Shown: positions 18,438-27,398 of the stretch, piece by piece | Layout: every line of letters starts with the position of its first letter | Position numbering within the stretch: position 1 is the stretch's first letter | Source of the DNA: Streptomyces tagetis | Lineage (GTDB): Bacteria > Actinomycetota > Actinomycetes > Streptomycetales > Streptomycetaceae | DNA length: 64,000 nt | Reading direction: 5' to 3' | Assembly: GCF_018069565.1 (NCBI RefSeq) | Contig: NZ_JAGPNL010000001.1 | Location: 992,001 to 1,056,000, forward strand | The notes under the pieces: generated by a model | What the model was told of the DNA's origin: nothing | Database searches by the model: none | The model's input: the letters and a program-made list of their open reading frames with translations, nothing else | Made by a program: the position numbers and the translations under genes

Positions 18438-21400
18438 GTGATCAGTAGAAGACGACTGCTCAGCACGACCAGCACGGCCGCCCTCGCCACCGCCCTCGCC
18501 GCTCCCGGGGCCCGCGCTGCCGGGGCCGCCGCCCCCGGGCCCGCCGCCGCCCCGGGAGCGCCCCCGCGCGTCGACGCGCTCACCGTGGAGTACGCCGAGA
18601 AGCCGCTCGGCACCGACGTCGCCCGCCCCCGGCTGAGCTGGCCCCTGAGCGGCGACGGCGCCCAGAGCGCCTATCAGGTCCGGGTCGCCACCTCGCCCGC
18701 CCGGCTCGCCCGGCCCGACGTCTGGGACAGCGGCAAGGTCGTCTCGCGCCACTCCGTCCTCGTGCCGTACGCCGGCCCCGCCCTCGGCCCGCGTACCCGC
18801 TACCACTGGCAGGTCCGCGTCTGGGGCGCCTCCGGGAAAGCCGGCCCCTGGAGCGCCCCGTCCTGGTGGGAGACGGGCATCGGCGACTGGTCGGCACGGT
18901 GGATCTCCGCCCCCGCGGCCCTGGTCGCCGCGCCCGACCTCACCGACGCCACCTGGGTCTGGTACCCCGAGGGCGACCCCGTCAGCGGTGCGCCGGCCGG
19001 CACCCGGTGGTTCCGGACCCGCGTCGAGATCCCCTCCGGCGTGACCCGCGCCCGCCTCGTCACGACCGCCGACGACGGCTACACGGCCCACCTGAACGGC
19101 GTACCGGTGGCCCACGCCGAGGCCGACGGCCCCGCGCAGAACTGGAGCCGCCCCGCCCTCACCGACGTCACCGCCCGGCTCGGCACCGGCACCGCCGTCC
19201 TCGCGGTCGAGGCCACCAACGCCTCCGAGAGCCCCGCCGGACTCCTCGCCGCCCTGGAGGTCACCCTCGCGGACGGCACCGTACGCGCCCTGTCCCTCGC
19301 CGGCTGGAAGGCCACCGACCGTGAACCGGCCCAGGGGTGGACCGCGCCCGGGTTCGACGACGCGGCCTGGCCCGCCGCGAAGGTGCTCGCCGCGTGGGGC
19401 GCCGGACCCTGGGGCAAGGTGACCCCCGCCCTGGCCCCCGCCGTCCAGTTGCGCCACGAGTTCCGGCTCCGGCGCGGCACGATCACGCGGGCCCGCCTCT
19501 ACGCCACCGCCCTCGGCCTGTACGAGGCGTGGCTCGGCGGACGCCGGGTCGGCGACGACCGCCTCGCGCCCGGCTGGACGGACTACCGCCGGCGCGTCCA
19601 GTACCGGACGTACGACGTGACCGGGCTGGTCTCACCCGGCGACAACGCCATCGGCGTGACCCTCGCGGCCGGCTGGTACGCGGGCCGCATCGCCTGGCTC
19701 GGCCCCCACCAGTACGGCGAACACCCGGCGTTCCTCGGTCAGTTGGAGGTCACCTACGCCGACGGGTCGACGCAGACGGTCGGTTCAGGACCCGACTGGC
19801 GGGCCGCCACCGGCCCCGTCACCCACGCCGACCTGCTGGCGGGCGAGGAGTACGACGCCCGCCTGGAGACGCCCGGCTGGACCGCCCCCGGGTTCCGCGA
19901 CGGAGCCTGGGCGCGCGCCGAGGCCACCGGGCCCGTCGACGCCGCCCTCGTCGCCCAGACCGACGCCCCGACCCGCCTCCAACGCACCCTGCCCGCACGG
20001 GCGATGACCGAGCCGCGGCCCGGCGTCTTCGTCTACGACCTGGGCCAGAACATGGTCGGCACCGTCCGCCTCACCGTCACCGCGAAGGCCGGCACCACCC
20101 TGCGGCTGCGCCACGCCGAGGTGCTGAACGAGGACGGCACCCTCTACACGGCGAACCTGCGCACCGCCGGCGCCACCGACACCTACGTCTGCAAGGGCGG
20201 GGGCCGGGAGACCCACGAACCCGCCTTCACCTTCCACGGGTTCCGCTACGTCGAGGTCACCGGATTCCCCGGCCGGCCCCCGCTCGACGCCGTCGCCGGC
20301 CGCGTACTGCACACCGATGCCCCCTTCACCATGGAGTTCGAGACCGACCAGCCGATGCTGGACCGGCTGCACACCAACATCACCTGGGGCCAGCGCGGCA
20401 ACTTCCTCTCCGTACCCACCGACACCCCCGCCCGCGACGAACGGCTCGGCTGGACCGGCGACATCAACGTCTTCGCGCCGACCGCCGCCTACACCATGGA
20501 GTCCGCCCGGTTCCTGACCAAGTGGCTGACCGACCTGCGCGACGCGCAGACGGCCGACGGTGCCTTCACCGACGTCGCCCCGCACGTCGGCGACCTCGGG
20601 CACGGCACCGCCGGCTGGGGCGACGCCGGGGTCACCGTCCCCTGGGCGCTGTACGAGGCGTACGGAGACCGCCGGGTGCTGGAGGAGTCCTGGACCTCGA
20701 TGGTGCGGTGGCTCGACTACCTGGAGGCGCACAGCAAGGGCTACCTGCGGCCCGCCGAGGGGTACGGCGACTGGCTGAACGTGCAGGACGAGACGCCCAA
20801 GGACGTCCTCGGCACCGCCTGGTTCGCGCACTCGGCCGACCTGGTCGCGCGCACCGCCGAGGCGCTGGGGAAGGACCCCGGACCGTACACCGCCCTGTTC
20901 CGCGCCGTACGGGACGCCTTCCGCGCCGCCTACGTCGGCGACGGCGGGCGCGTGAAGGGCGACACCCAGACCGCCTACGTCCTGGCGCTCTCCATGGACC
21001 TGCTGGCCGACGCCGACCGGCGGCCCGCCGCCGAACGCCTGGTCGAGCTGATCCGGGCCCGGGACTGGCACCTGTCCACCGGCTTCCTCGGCACCCCCCG
21101 GCTCCTGCCCGTGCTCACCGACACCGGCCACACGGACGTCGCCTGGCGGCTGCTCACCCAGCGCTCCTTCCCCAGTTGGGGCTACCAGATCGACCGGGGC
21201 GCGACCACCATGTGGGAACGCTGGGACTCCATCCGGCCCGACGGCACCTTCCAGGACGCCGGCATGAACTCCTTCAACCACTACGCGTACGGCTCCGTCG
21301 GCGCCTGGATGTACGCCACCGTCGCCGGGATCGCCCCGGCCGCGCCGGGCTTCCGCGAGATCCTGGTCCGGCCGCGCCCCGGCGGCGGGGTCACCCGGGC

Positions 21401-21632
21401 CCGCGGCCGGTTCACTTCGGTGTACGGCCCCATCGAGACGCGCTGGAGCACCGGCCGGGACGGCTTCCGCCTGGCGCTGACCGTCCCGGCCAACACCACC
21501 GCCGAGGTCTGGCTGCCCGTCACCGCCGGACGCGCCCACCACGCGGCGCGCGGCACGGCCGCGTTCGTACGCACCGAGGACGGCTGCGCCGTCTACGCCG
21601 CGCCGCCCGGACGGCACGACTTCACCGCCTGA
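18438..21632 (+). CDS. secreted alpha-L-rhamnosidase, GH78
   Basis: This 1064-residue enzyme would release terminal rhamnose from glycosides or pectic side chains outside the cell. The N-terminus has a twin-arginine-like signal (SRRRLLSTTS, then AALATALAAPGARA). The order is a fibronectin-like N-domain, a CBM67-like beta region, and an (alpha/alpha)6 catalytic domain with the GH78 signature RDERLGWTGD and WGDAGVTVPWALYEAYGD. Size and order resemble Streptomyces Rha78A-type enzymes. The GTG start has ACGGAGC upstream. It has a strong promoter with two palindromic operators, so it is probably induced by rhamnose or a rhamnoside. It ends at a shared terminator facing the GH16 gene. Confidence 0.93.
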   Translation: MISRRRLLSTTSTAALATALAAPGARAAGAAAPGPAAAPGAPPRVDALTVEYAEKPLGTDVARPRLSWPLSGDGAQSAYQVRVATSPARLARPDVWDSGKVVSRHSVLVPYAGPALGPRTRYHWQVRVWGASGKAGPWSAPSWWETGIGDWSARWISAPAALVAAPDLTDATWVWYPEGDPVSGAPAGTRWFRTRVEIPSGVTRARLVTTADDGYTAHLNGVPVAHAEADGPAQNWSRPALTDVTARLGTGTAVLAVEATNASESPAGLLAALEVTLADGTVRALSLAGWKATDREPAQGWTAPGFDDAAWPAAKVLAAWGAGPWGKVTPALAPAVQLRHEFRLRRGTITRARLYATALGLYEAWLGGRRVGDDRLAPGWTDYRRRVQYRTYDVTGLVSPGDNAIGVTLAAGWYAGRIAWLGPHQYGEHPAFLGQLEVTYADGSTQTVGSGPDWRAATGPVTHADLLAGEEYDARLETPGWTAPGFRDGAWARAEATGPVDAALVAQTDAPTRLQRTLPARAMTEPRPGVFVYDLGQNMVGTVRLTVTAKAGTTLRLRHAEVLNEDGTLYTANLRTAGATDTYVCKGGGRETHEPAFTFHGFRYVEVTGFPGRPPLDAVAGRVLHTDAPFTMEFETDQPMLDRLHTNITWGQRGNFLSVPTDTPARDERLGWTGDINVFAPTAAYTMESARFLTKWLTDLRDAQTADGAFTDVAPHVGDLGHGTAGWGDAGVTVPWALYEAYGDRRVLEESWTSMVRWLDYLEAHSKGYLRPAEGYGDWLNVQDETPKDVLGTAWFAHSADLVARTAEALGKDPGPYTALFRAVRDAFRAAYVGDGGRVKGDTQTAYVLALSMDLLADADRRPAAERLVELIRARDWHLSTGFLGTPRLLPVLTDTGHTDVAWRLLTQRSFPSWGYQIDRGATTMWERWDSIRPDGTFQDAGMNSFNHYAYGSVGAWMYATVAGIAPAAPGFREILVRPRPGGGVTRARGRFTSVYGPIETRWSTGRDGFRLALTVPANTTAEVWLPVTAGRAHHAARGTAAFVRTEDGCAVYAAPPGRHDFTA

Positions 21633-21649
21633 GCGGCGCGGGCGCACGG

Positions 21650-21682
21650 CCGAGGGGGCCCCACGGTGTGGAGCCCCCTCGG
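21650..21682. terminator. bidirectional hairpin terminator between GH78 and GH16
   Basis: A 10-bp stem of CCGAGGGGGC and GCCCCCTCGG encloses a loop that can itself pair (CCAC with GTGG). It lies between two convergent stop codons. Confidence 0.7.
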
Positions 21683-21702
21683 TGTGTGGTGTTGCCGCCG
21701 GG

Positions 21703-23100
21703 TCAGTGCCCGAAGGTGAACCAGTTCACGTTCACGAAGTCCGCGGGCTGGCCGCTGGTGAACGTCAGGAACACGTCGTGGGTGCCCGTCACCGAGCTGA
21801 TGTTGGCCGGGACGGACCGCCACGACTGCCAGCCGCCCGTGTTGCCCACCGAGAAGCTGCCGATGGGGGCGTTGGCGCGGCTGTCGAGGCGCACCTCCAC
21901 CAGTCCGCTGACCCCGGTCGCGGCTCCGCTCGCCACCCGCGCCGTGAACTGCCGGGCCGGCGTCGAGCCGAACTGCACGCCCTTGTACTGCGCCCAGTCG
22001 CCGTTGGCGAGGGCGGCCAGGTTCTGGCCGCCGCCGGAGTCCGTAGTGGCCTCGGTCAGCACGCCGGACTGGGCGTCGTACGACTCGGCCTGGATGGTGC
22101 CGTAGGCGTCACGGCTGCCGGTGGGCGGGGGAGTGGTGCCGCCCCCGCCGCTCGACAGCACCTGCACGTAGTCCACGACCATCGAGTGGCCGGGCTGGGT
22201 GCCGCCGTCCGGGCCGCCGCCGAAGGCGTCCGGGAAGCCGCCGCCCATGGCCACGTTGAGGATGAGGAAGTAGCCGTGGTTCGTGGCGTTGGCCCAGGTC
22301 GCCGCGTCGACCTGGTTGGCGCGCACCGTGTGGTAGTTGTTCCCGTCGACGAGGAAGCGGATCTCCTCGACGCTCTTGGAGCGGTCCCACTCCACGCCGT
22401 AGGTGTGGAAGGCGGCCTGGCAGGTGGCGCCGGGGCAGGTGGTGCTGCCGCCGATGCCGGTGGTCTCGTTGCACGGGCCGCCCGGCGAGGTGCCGCAGTG
22501 CATCGTGGCCCACACCGTGTTGATGCCCTGGGTGTTCTCCATGATGTCGATCTCGCCGACACCGGGCCAGTTCCAGTAGTTGCCCCGGTAGGGGCTGCCG
22601 AGCATCCAGAACGCGGGCCAGTAGCCCTTCGCGGCTGCCCCGGTGACGTTCGGGACCTGGATGCGGGCCTCGACGCGCAGGGTGCCGCCGGCCGGGGGCT
22701 GGAAGTCGGTGCGCTTGGTCTCGATCCGGCCGGACGTCCAGTTGCCGGCGGCGTCGCGGCGCGGGGTGATGCGGAGGTTGCCGTTGCCGTCGAGGGAGAC
22801 GTTGTCCGTGCTGGACGTCATCGTCTCGATCTCGCCGGTGCCGAAGTTGGCGGGGCCGCCCGGGTACGACGTCCCGGTCGTGTACTGCCAGTTGCTCGTG
22901 TTCACGCCGGAGCCGGCCGGGCCGTCGAAGTCGTCGACGAAGACCTGCGTCCAGCCGGACGGGGGCGGCGGGGCGGCGGCGCTCGCGGACGGGCCGGTGA
23001 CGGCGGTCGCGCCGGCGGCGAGGCCGAGCGTGCCGACGACGGCCACCAGCGCCCGGTGCCAGGGGCGCCGTCTGGGCGGGTTGCCGGAGGTCTCACTCAT
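21703..23100 (-). CDS. secreted endo-beta-1,3-glucanase-type GH16 with C-terminal CBM6
   Basis: This 465-residue secreted protein has a signal peptide ending near ASAAAPP (residue 43) and a GH16 domain in residues 50-315. The retaining catalytic pair is in GVGEIDIMEN (nucleophile near Glu183, acid/base near Glu188). A Gly/Thr/Pro linker and a CBM6 domain (about 335-465, IQAESYDAQSG) follow. GH16 enzymes with this motif act mostly on beta-1,3- or mixed-linkage glucans such as laminarin and fungal wall glucan. A CebR-like palindrome lies 77 nt upstream of its start. The exact substrate is inference. Confidence 0.92.
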   Translation of the reverse strand: MSETSGNPPRRRPWHRALVAVVGTLGLAAGATAVTGPSASAAAPPPPSGWTQVFVDDFDGPAGSGVNTSNWQYTTGTSYPGGPANFGTGEIETMTSSTDNVSLDGNGNLRITPRRDAAGNWTSGRIETKRTDFQPPAGGTLRVEARIQVPNVTGAAAKGYWPAFWMLGSPYRGNYWNWPGVGEIDIMENTQGINTVWATMHCGTSPGGPCNETTGIGGSTTCPGATCQAAFHTYGVEWDRSKSVEEIRFLVDGNNYHTVRANQVDAATWANATNHGYFLILNVAMGGGFPDAFGGGPDGGTQPGHSMVVDYVQVLSSGGGGTTPPPTGSRDAYGTIQAESYDAQSGVLTEATTDSGGGQNLAALANGDWAQYKGVQFGSTPARQFTARVASGAATGVSGLVEVRLDSRANAPIGSFSVGNTGGWQSWRSVPANISSVTGTHDVFLTFTSGQPADFVNVNWFTFGH

Positions 23101-23176
23101 GTGGGGGTCGCCTCTCGGGTGCGGGAGTGTGAGGGGTGGATCGCCCCGGAGCGCGCGGGCGGTCGCGGACCGCGTT

Positions 23177-23190
23177 TGAGAGCGCTCTCA
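23177..23190. promoter_or_regulatory. CebR-like palindromic operator upstream of GH16
   Basis: The perfect 14-bp palindrome TGAGAGCGCTCTCA closely resembles the LacI-family CebR/CelR operator TGGGAGCGCTCCCA of actinobacterial glucan genes. It lies in the promoter region of the leftward GH16 gene and would make it inducible by beta-glucan oligosaccharides. Confidence 0.65.
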
Positions 23191-23364
23191 GGATGTGGTC
23201 AATGTGCTCTGAGACGTATCCGCCGTCAAGAGGTGAAGCCGAGAAAGTCCTTACGGAGTAAGGGAGTTCACTCCGTGAATCAGGCCAATGCGCCCAAGCG
23301 GGAGGGCCGGGGTCACCGGGCCGGCGGCACGACCGGCGCGGCCCGCCGCCGTCGTCCCCCGGCC

Positions 23365-23575
23365 GTCACCACTGCGTCGCGGTCCCCCGTACGTCACCAC
23401 TGCCTTGCGGTCCCCCGTCCGTCACCACTGCCTTGCGGTCCCCCGTCCGTCACCACTGCCTTGCGGTCCCCCGTCCGTCACCACTGCCATGCGGTGCGCC
23501 GTCCGTCACCAGTGCCTCGCGGCCCCCCCCGTCCGTCACCACTGCCTCGCGGCCCCCCGTCCGTCACCCGCCGAC
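23365..23575. repeat. 28-bp tandem repeat array, eight copies
   Basis: Eight head-to-tail copies start at 23365, 23393, 23421, 23449, 23477, 23505, 23535 and 23563. The unit is GTCACCACTGCCTTGC followed by GGTCCCCCGTCC. The period is 28 bp except one 30-bp step caused by two extra C residues. The central copies are identical and the edge copies have drifted. The TCA of the last copy is the stop codon of the IclR gene. The array lies between GH16 upstream DNA and the IclR 3' end. There are no variable spacers, so it is not a CRISPR array. Confidence 0.9.
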
Positions 23576-24349
23576 CGGGTACCGCACCCCCGGCCGTACC
23601 GAGGGCGCGGGCCGCCAGCCGAGCGCCCGCGAGATCCCCCGCGCCGCCAGCCGCACCGCCGGGACCAGCGTGGGCACGGCCGCCCCCTCGCGCGGCACCA
23701 CCACCGACACGGCGGCGGCCACCGCGCCGTCCCCGCCGCGCACCGGCGCCGCCACCGACAGCGCGTCGCCGGTCACCTGCCGGTCGCTCACCGCCGCCCC
23801 GGTGCGCCGCACCTCCGCCAGCACCCGGCGCAGCCGCACCGGATCGGTGATCGTGAACGGGGTGAACGCGGCCAGCGGCCCCGAACAGTAGGCGCCCTGG
23901 TACTCCGGCGTGCCGTGCGCCAGCAGCGCCAGGCCGACCCCGGTCGCGTGCAGCGGCCAGCGCCCGCCGACCCGGATGTGCACGTCCACCGCCGAGCGGC
24001 CCGAGAGCCACTCCACGTAGACCACGTCGTCCCCGTCGCGCACCGCCAACTGCACGTTCTCGTGCGTCGCCTCGTACAGGTCCTCCAGGTACGGCAGCGC
24101 GGCCTGCCGCAGCGCCAGTCCGCGCGGGGCGAGCACGGCGATCTCCCACAGCCGCAGCCCCACGTGGTAGAGCCCCTCCCCGTCCCGCTCCAGCGCGCCC
24201 CACTCGGTGAGCGCGCCCACCAGGCGGTGCGCGGTGGTCAGGCTCAGTCCGGCCCGCCGGCTGATGTCCGTGAGGCTCAGGGCCGGGTGCGCGAGGTCGA
24301 ACGCGGCGAGCACGGCCAGCAGCCGCTCGGGCGCGGAACGGGCGGTCAT
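23564..24349 (-). CDS. IclR-family transcriptional regulator
   Basis: This 261-residue regulator has an N-terminal winged helix (LLAVLAAFDLAHPALSLTDI, then RRAGLSLTTAHRLV) and a C-terminal IclR effector domain. The ATG at 24349 follows GAAGGGAC. It is divergent from a GH4 glycosidase gene, with a 283-nt gap, and probably controls it. Its stop codon lies in the last unit of a 28-bp tandem array, so array changes could affect the 3' untranslated region of its mRNA. Confidence 0.88.
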   Translation of the reverse strand: MTARSAPERLLAVLAAFDLAHPALSLTDISRRAGLSLTTAHRLVGALTEWGALERDGEGLYHVGLRLWEIAVLAPRGLALRQAALPYLEDLYEATHENVQLAVRDGDDVVYVEWLSGRSAVDVHIRVGGRWPLHATGVGLALLAHGTPEYQGAYCSGPLAAFTPFTITDPVRLRRVLAEVRRTGAAVSDRQVTGDALSVAAPVRGGDGAVAAAVSVVVPREGAAVPTLVPAVRLAARGISRALGWRPAPSVRPGVRYPVGG

Positions 24350-24632
24350 GCCGGGCGTCCCTTCGGGGGTCGGTGGAGTGGAGGAGGAGGCGGAACGGGA
24401 AGGTCGGGGCAGGTCGGGGGCGGTACGGCGGCCGGGCCGGCCGCCGGATGCGGGTGTCGCGCAGAGGGTACGTCTCCGCAGCCTTCCGGCACAGGGGGTG
24501 GACGCACTCATTCCGGACGCGCCGCGGCCCCGCGCGGCCGTCCGGACCGGCCGCCGGCCATGCCATGATCGGCGCCGGGCCGGAAGCGGAGGCCCCCGGG
24601 GCGAGCGGGAGAGCGGGAGAGGGGACGCGGGC

Positions 24633-25970
24633 ATGAGGCTGACGATCGTGGGGGGCGGCGGATTCCGGGTGCCGCTGGTGTACGGGGCGCTCCTCGGGGA
24701 CCGCGCCGAGGGCCGGGTGAGCGAGGTGGTGCTGTACGACCCCGACCCGGACCGGCTGTCGGCGGTCACCCGGGTCCTGGCCGAACAGGCCGCCGACGTG
24801 CCCGACGCGCCCGCGGTGACCGCCACGACCGACCTGGACACGGCGCTGCGCGGCGCCCGGTTCGTGTTCTCCGCGATCCGCGTCGGGGGCCTGGAGGGCA
24901 GGGCGCGGGACGAGCGGGTCGCCTTCGCCGAGGGCGTCCTCGGCCAGGAGACGGTCGGCGCGGGCGGCATCGCCTACGGGCTGCGCACCGTGCCGGTCGC
25001 CGTCGACCTCGCCCGCCGGGTGGCCCGGCTCGCCCCGGACGCCTGGGTCATCAACTTCACCAACCCGGCCGGACTGGTCACCGAGGCCATGTCCCGTCAC
25101 CTCGGCGACCGCGTCATCGGCATCTGCGATTCACCGGTCGGCCTCGGCCGCCGCGTCGCCCGCGCGCTCGGCGCCGACCCCGGCCGGGCGGCGATCGACT
25201 ACGCGGGCCTCAACCACCTCGGCTGGGTCCGCGCGGTCCGGATCGACGGCCGCGACCAACTGCCGCGCCTGCTCGCCGACCCCGAGCTGCTCGGCACCGT
25301 CGAGGAGGGCCGGCTCTTCGGCGCCGACTGGCTGCGCGAACTCGGCGCCGTCCCCAACGAGTACCTGCACTACTACTACTTCCACCGCGAGGCCGTCCGC
25401 GCCGGCGCGGGACCCGGCCCGACCCGCGGCGCCTTCCTCCACCGGCAGCAGGGCCGCTTCTACGAGGAGGCACGCCGCCCCGGCACCGGTGCCCTCGCCG
25501 CCTGGGAGCGCACCCGCGCCGAACGCGAGGCCACCTACATGGCGGAGAACCGGGAGAGCGCGGGCGCGGGCGACCGCGAGCCCGAGGACCTCTCCGGCGG
25601 CTACGAGAAGGTCGCCCTCGCCCTGATGCGGGCCATCGCCCGCGACGAGCGCGCCACCCTGATCCTCAACGTCCGCAACCGCGGCACCCTGGCCGCGCTC
25701 GACGCCGAGGCCGTCGTCGAGGTGCCCTGCCTGGTCGGCGCGAACGGCGCCCGGCCGATGGCCGCCGATCCGCTGCCCGCGCACGCCACCGCCCTGGTCT
25801 GTGCGGTCAAGGCCGTCGAGCGGGAGGTGCTGGCGGCGGCGGAGACCGGCTCGCGCGCCACGGCCGTCAAGGCGTTCGCCCTGCACCCGCTCATCGACTC
25901 GGTGGACGTCGCCCGCCGCCTCGTCGACGGCTACACCGCCGTCCACCCGGGCCTCGCCTACCTGCGCTGA
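24633..25970 (+). CDS. GH4 family glycosidase, 6-phospho-beta-glucosidase type
   Basis: This 445-residue NAD- and metal-dependent glycosidase works by an oxidation-elimination mechanism. It starts with a dinucleotide loop (VGGGGFRVPLVYGAL) and has the GH4 metal-site elements CDSP (ICDSPVGLGRR) and NHLGW. The sequence type resembles 6-phospho-beta-glucosidases. No PTS gene is visible in the window, so the substrate may be a phosphorylated or free glucoside made elsewhere. The ATG at 24633 with GGAGAGGGG upstream is preferred to longer openings of the frame. The divergent IclR gene is the likely regulator. Confidence 0.88.
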   Translation: MRLTIVGGGGFRVPLVYGALLGDRAEGRVSEVVLYDPDPDRLSAVTRVLAEQAADVPDAPAVTATTDLDTALRGARFVFSAIRVGGLEGRARDERVAFAEGVLGQETVGAGGIAYGLRTVPVAVDLARRVARLAPDAWVINFTNPAGLVTEAMSRHLGDRVIGICDSPVGLGRRVARALGADPGRAAIDYAGLNHLGWVRAVRIDGRDQLPRLLADPELLGTVEEGRLFGADWLRELGAVPNEYLHYYYFHREAVRAGAGPGPTRGAFLHRQQGRFYEEARRPGTGALAAWERTRAEREATYMAENRESAGAGDREPEDLSGGYEKVALALMRAIARDERATLILNVRNRGTLAALDAEAVVEVPCLVGANGARPMAADPLPAHATALVCAVKAVEREVLAAAETGSRATAVKAFALHPLIDSVDVARRLVDGYTAVHPGLAYLR

Positions 25971-25991
25971 CCGGCCCCCCCCGGGCACGCC

Positions 25992-27113
25992 CTAGGCAGG
26001 CGCCCCGGCGGCCGGGCCCGGGGCCTGCGCGGCCGGGGGAGCGGCCGGACCCGTCGCCCCGGACCCCTCCGTGCGCTGCTGGGGCAGGGACACCGGCCGC
26101 AGCGCGCGCGGCCCCGACACCACCGCGTAGTCCTGCCCCAGGTACGGCGGCACCAGCTCGCCGGGATCGTCCCCGAGCGCCAGCCGCAGAGCCGCCCACG
26201 GCGCGTTGAGCCCGCACAGCGACAACTGGTGCAGCCCGCCCGCCGGGCGGGTGTTGACGTCCATCAGCACCGGCCGGTCGCCGTACATCCGGAACTGGAG
26301 GTTGGAGAGGTGGTGCAGCCGGAACGCCTCGGCGATGTGCCGGGCCGGGCCGAGCCACCGCTCGTGCAGGGTGAAGCCCCGGCGCCGGCCGCGCTTGGTG
26401 CGGCCCACCGCCATCCGTGCCCGGTCGTCCGGACCGGTGAGGCAGTCCACCGAGACCTCCGGCTCCTCCAGCCGCGGCATCACCAGCCAGTCGACCGGCT
26501 CCTCGGCCGCCCGCAGCGCCGCCACGACCAGATGCAGCGGCACGTGGGAGCTCGGGAAGCCGCTGAGGTGACCGAGGGAGAAGGGGGAGCGGGTGACCGT
26601 ACGGAAGCCCACCCCGCCCGCGCCCGCCGCCGGTTTGAAACAGGCCCGGTCGCCACCCGCCTCCAACTCCTCGACGGCCGCCACGAGTTCGTCGGCGGTA
26701 CGGACCCGCCACCACGGCGGCACCGGCACCCCGATGGACCGCACCGCCTCGTAGGCGACGACCTTGTCCCGGAAGACCGCCACCGACTCCGGCGGCGGGG
26801 CGAGCAGCGCCGTGCCGATCTCCGCGAACTCGGCGCGGTGCGCGGCGAGCACCTCCTGATGCAGCCGCGGTACGAAGACGTCGATGCCGCGCCGCGCGCA
26901 CTGGTCGAGCGCGTACTCCACGTACCCCGCCGGGGAGAGCCCCTCCGGCTCCGGCTCGGCGGTGTCCGCCGCCGCCAGCACGGGGGAGTCCGGGTCGCCG
27001 TGCGTCGCGTGGATCTCCACGGGCCGGCCGTCCGGGTTGCGCCGGAGCTGGTCCATGAAGAACACGTTCTCCGCGTACGTGCGGTTGAGCCAGACGCGTA
27101 CCCGAGAGTTCAT
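25992..27113 (-). CDS. ATP-grasp domain protein of unknown function
   Basis: This 373-residue protein has an N-terminal pre-ATP-grasp domain (VRVWLNRTYAENVFFMDQLR), then a central ATP-binding part (RACFKPAAGAGGVGFRTV) and the metal-binding end motif MDVNTRPAGGLHQLSLCG. This architecture is that of carboxylate-amine or carboxylate-thiol ligases such as carbamoyl-phosphate synthase-like and PylC-like proteins. The last 40 residues are Ala/Pro-rich. It is convergent with the GH4 gene and divergent from the metallophosphoesterase-PPTase pair. No partner peptide or carrier gene adjoins it, so the substrate is unknown. Confidence 0.8.
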   Translation of the reverse strand: MNSRVRVWLNRTYAENVFFMDQLRRNPDGRPVEIHATHGDPDSPVLAAADTAEPEPEGLSPAGYVEYALDQCARRGIDVFVPRLHQEVLAAHRAEFAEIGTALLAPPPESVAVFRDKVVAYEAVRSIGVPVPPWWRVRTADELVAAVEELEAGGDRACFKPAAGAGGVGFRTVTRSPFSLGHLSGFPSSHVPLHLVVAALRAAEEPVDWLVMPRLEEPEVSVDCLTGPDDRARMAVGRTKRGRRRGFTLHERWLGPARHIAEAFRLHHLSNLQFRMYGDRPVLMDVNTRPAGGLHQLSLCGLNAPWAALRLALGDDPGELVPPYLGQDYAVVSGPRALRPVSLPQQRTEGSGATGPAAPPAAQAPGPAAGAPA

Positions 27114-27398
27114 GGCGGCGCCGCCTTTCACAGGACGCGGGCAGGCCCGAGGAGGCCGTGCCCGGCCGGGGGAGATGGAGGGACGCCGGGCCGCCCTGCG
27201 CTGAGGGGAGGTCGCAACGGTGGCGTCGGGGCGATCATAGGGCTTCGCGGGCCGCCCGGCGCAACGCGTGCCGAGGGGGCCTCGCCACGCCGGTGCGGGG
27301 GTGGCGGGATTGCGCCGTCCGGCCGCGTCGGGGCGGTCTTGTGGCGCCGAGGGCGGATGTGATCCCCTACCGTCGCAGGGGTGCGCGAAGGAGTGGGG

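Noticed and set aside
23365..23575. Regularly spaced repeat that might be taken for a CRISPR array
   Set aside because: The 28-bp units are directly joined with no variable spacers and no cas genes lie nearby; it is a plain tandem array.
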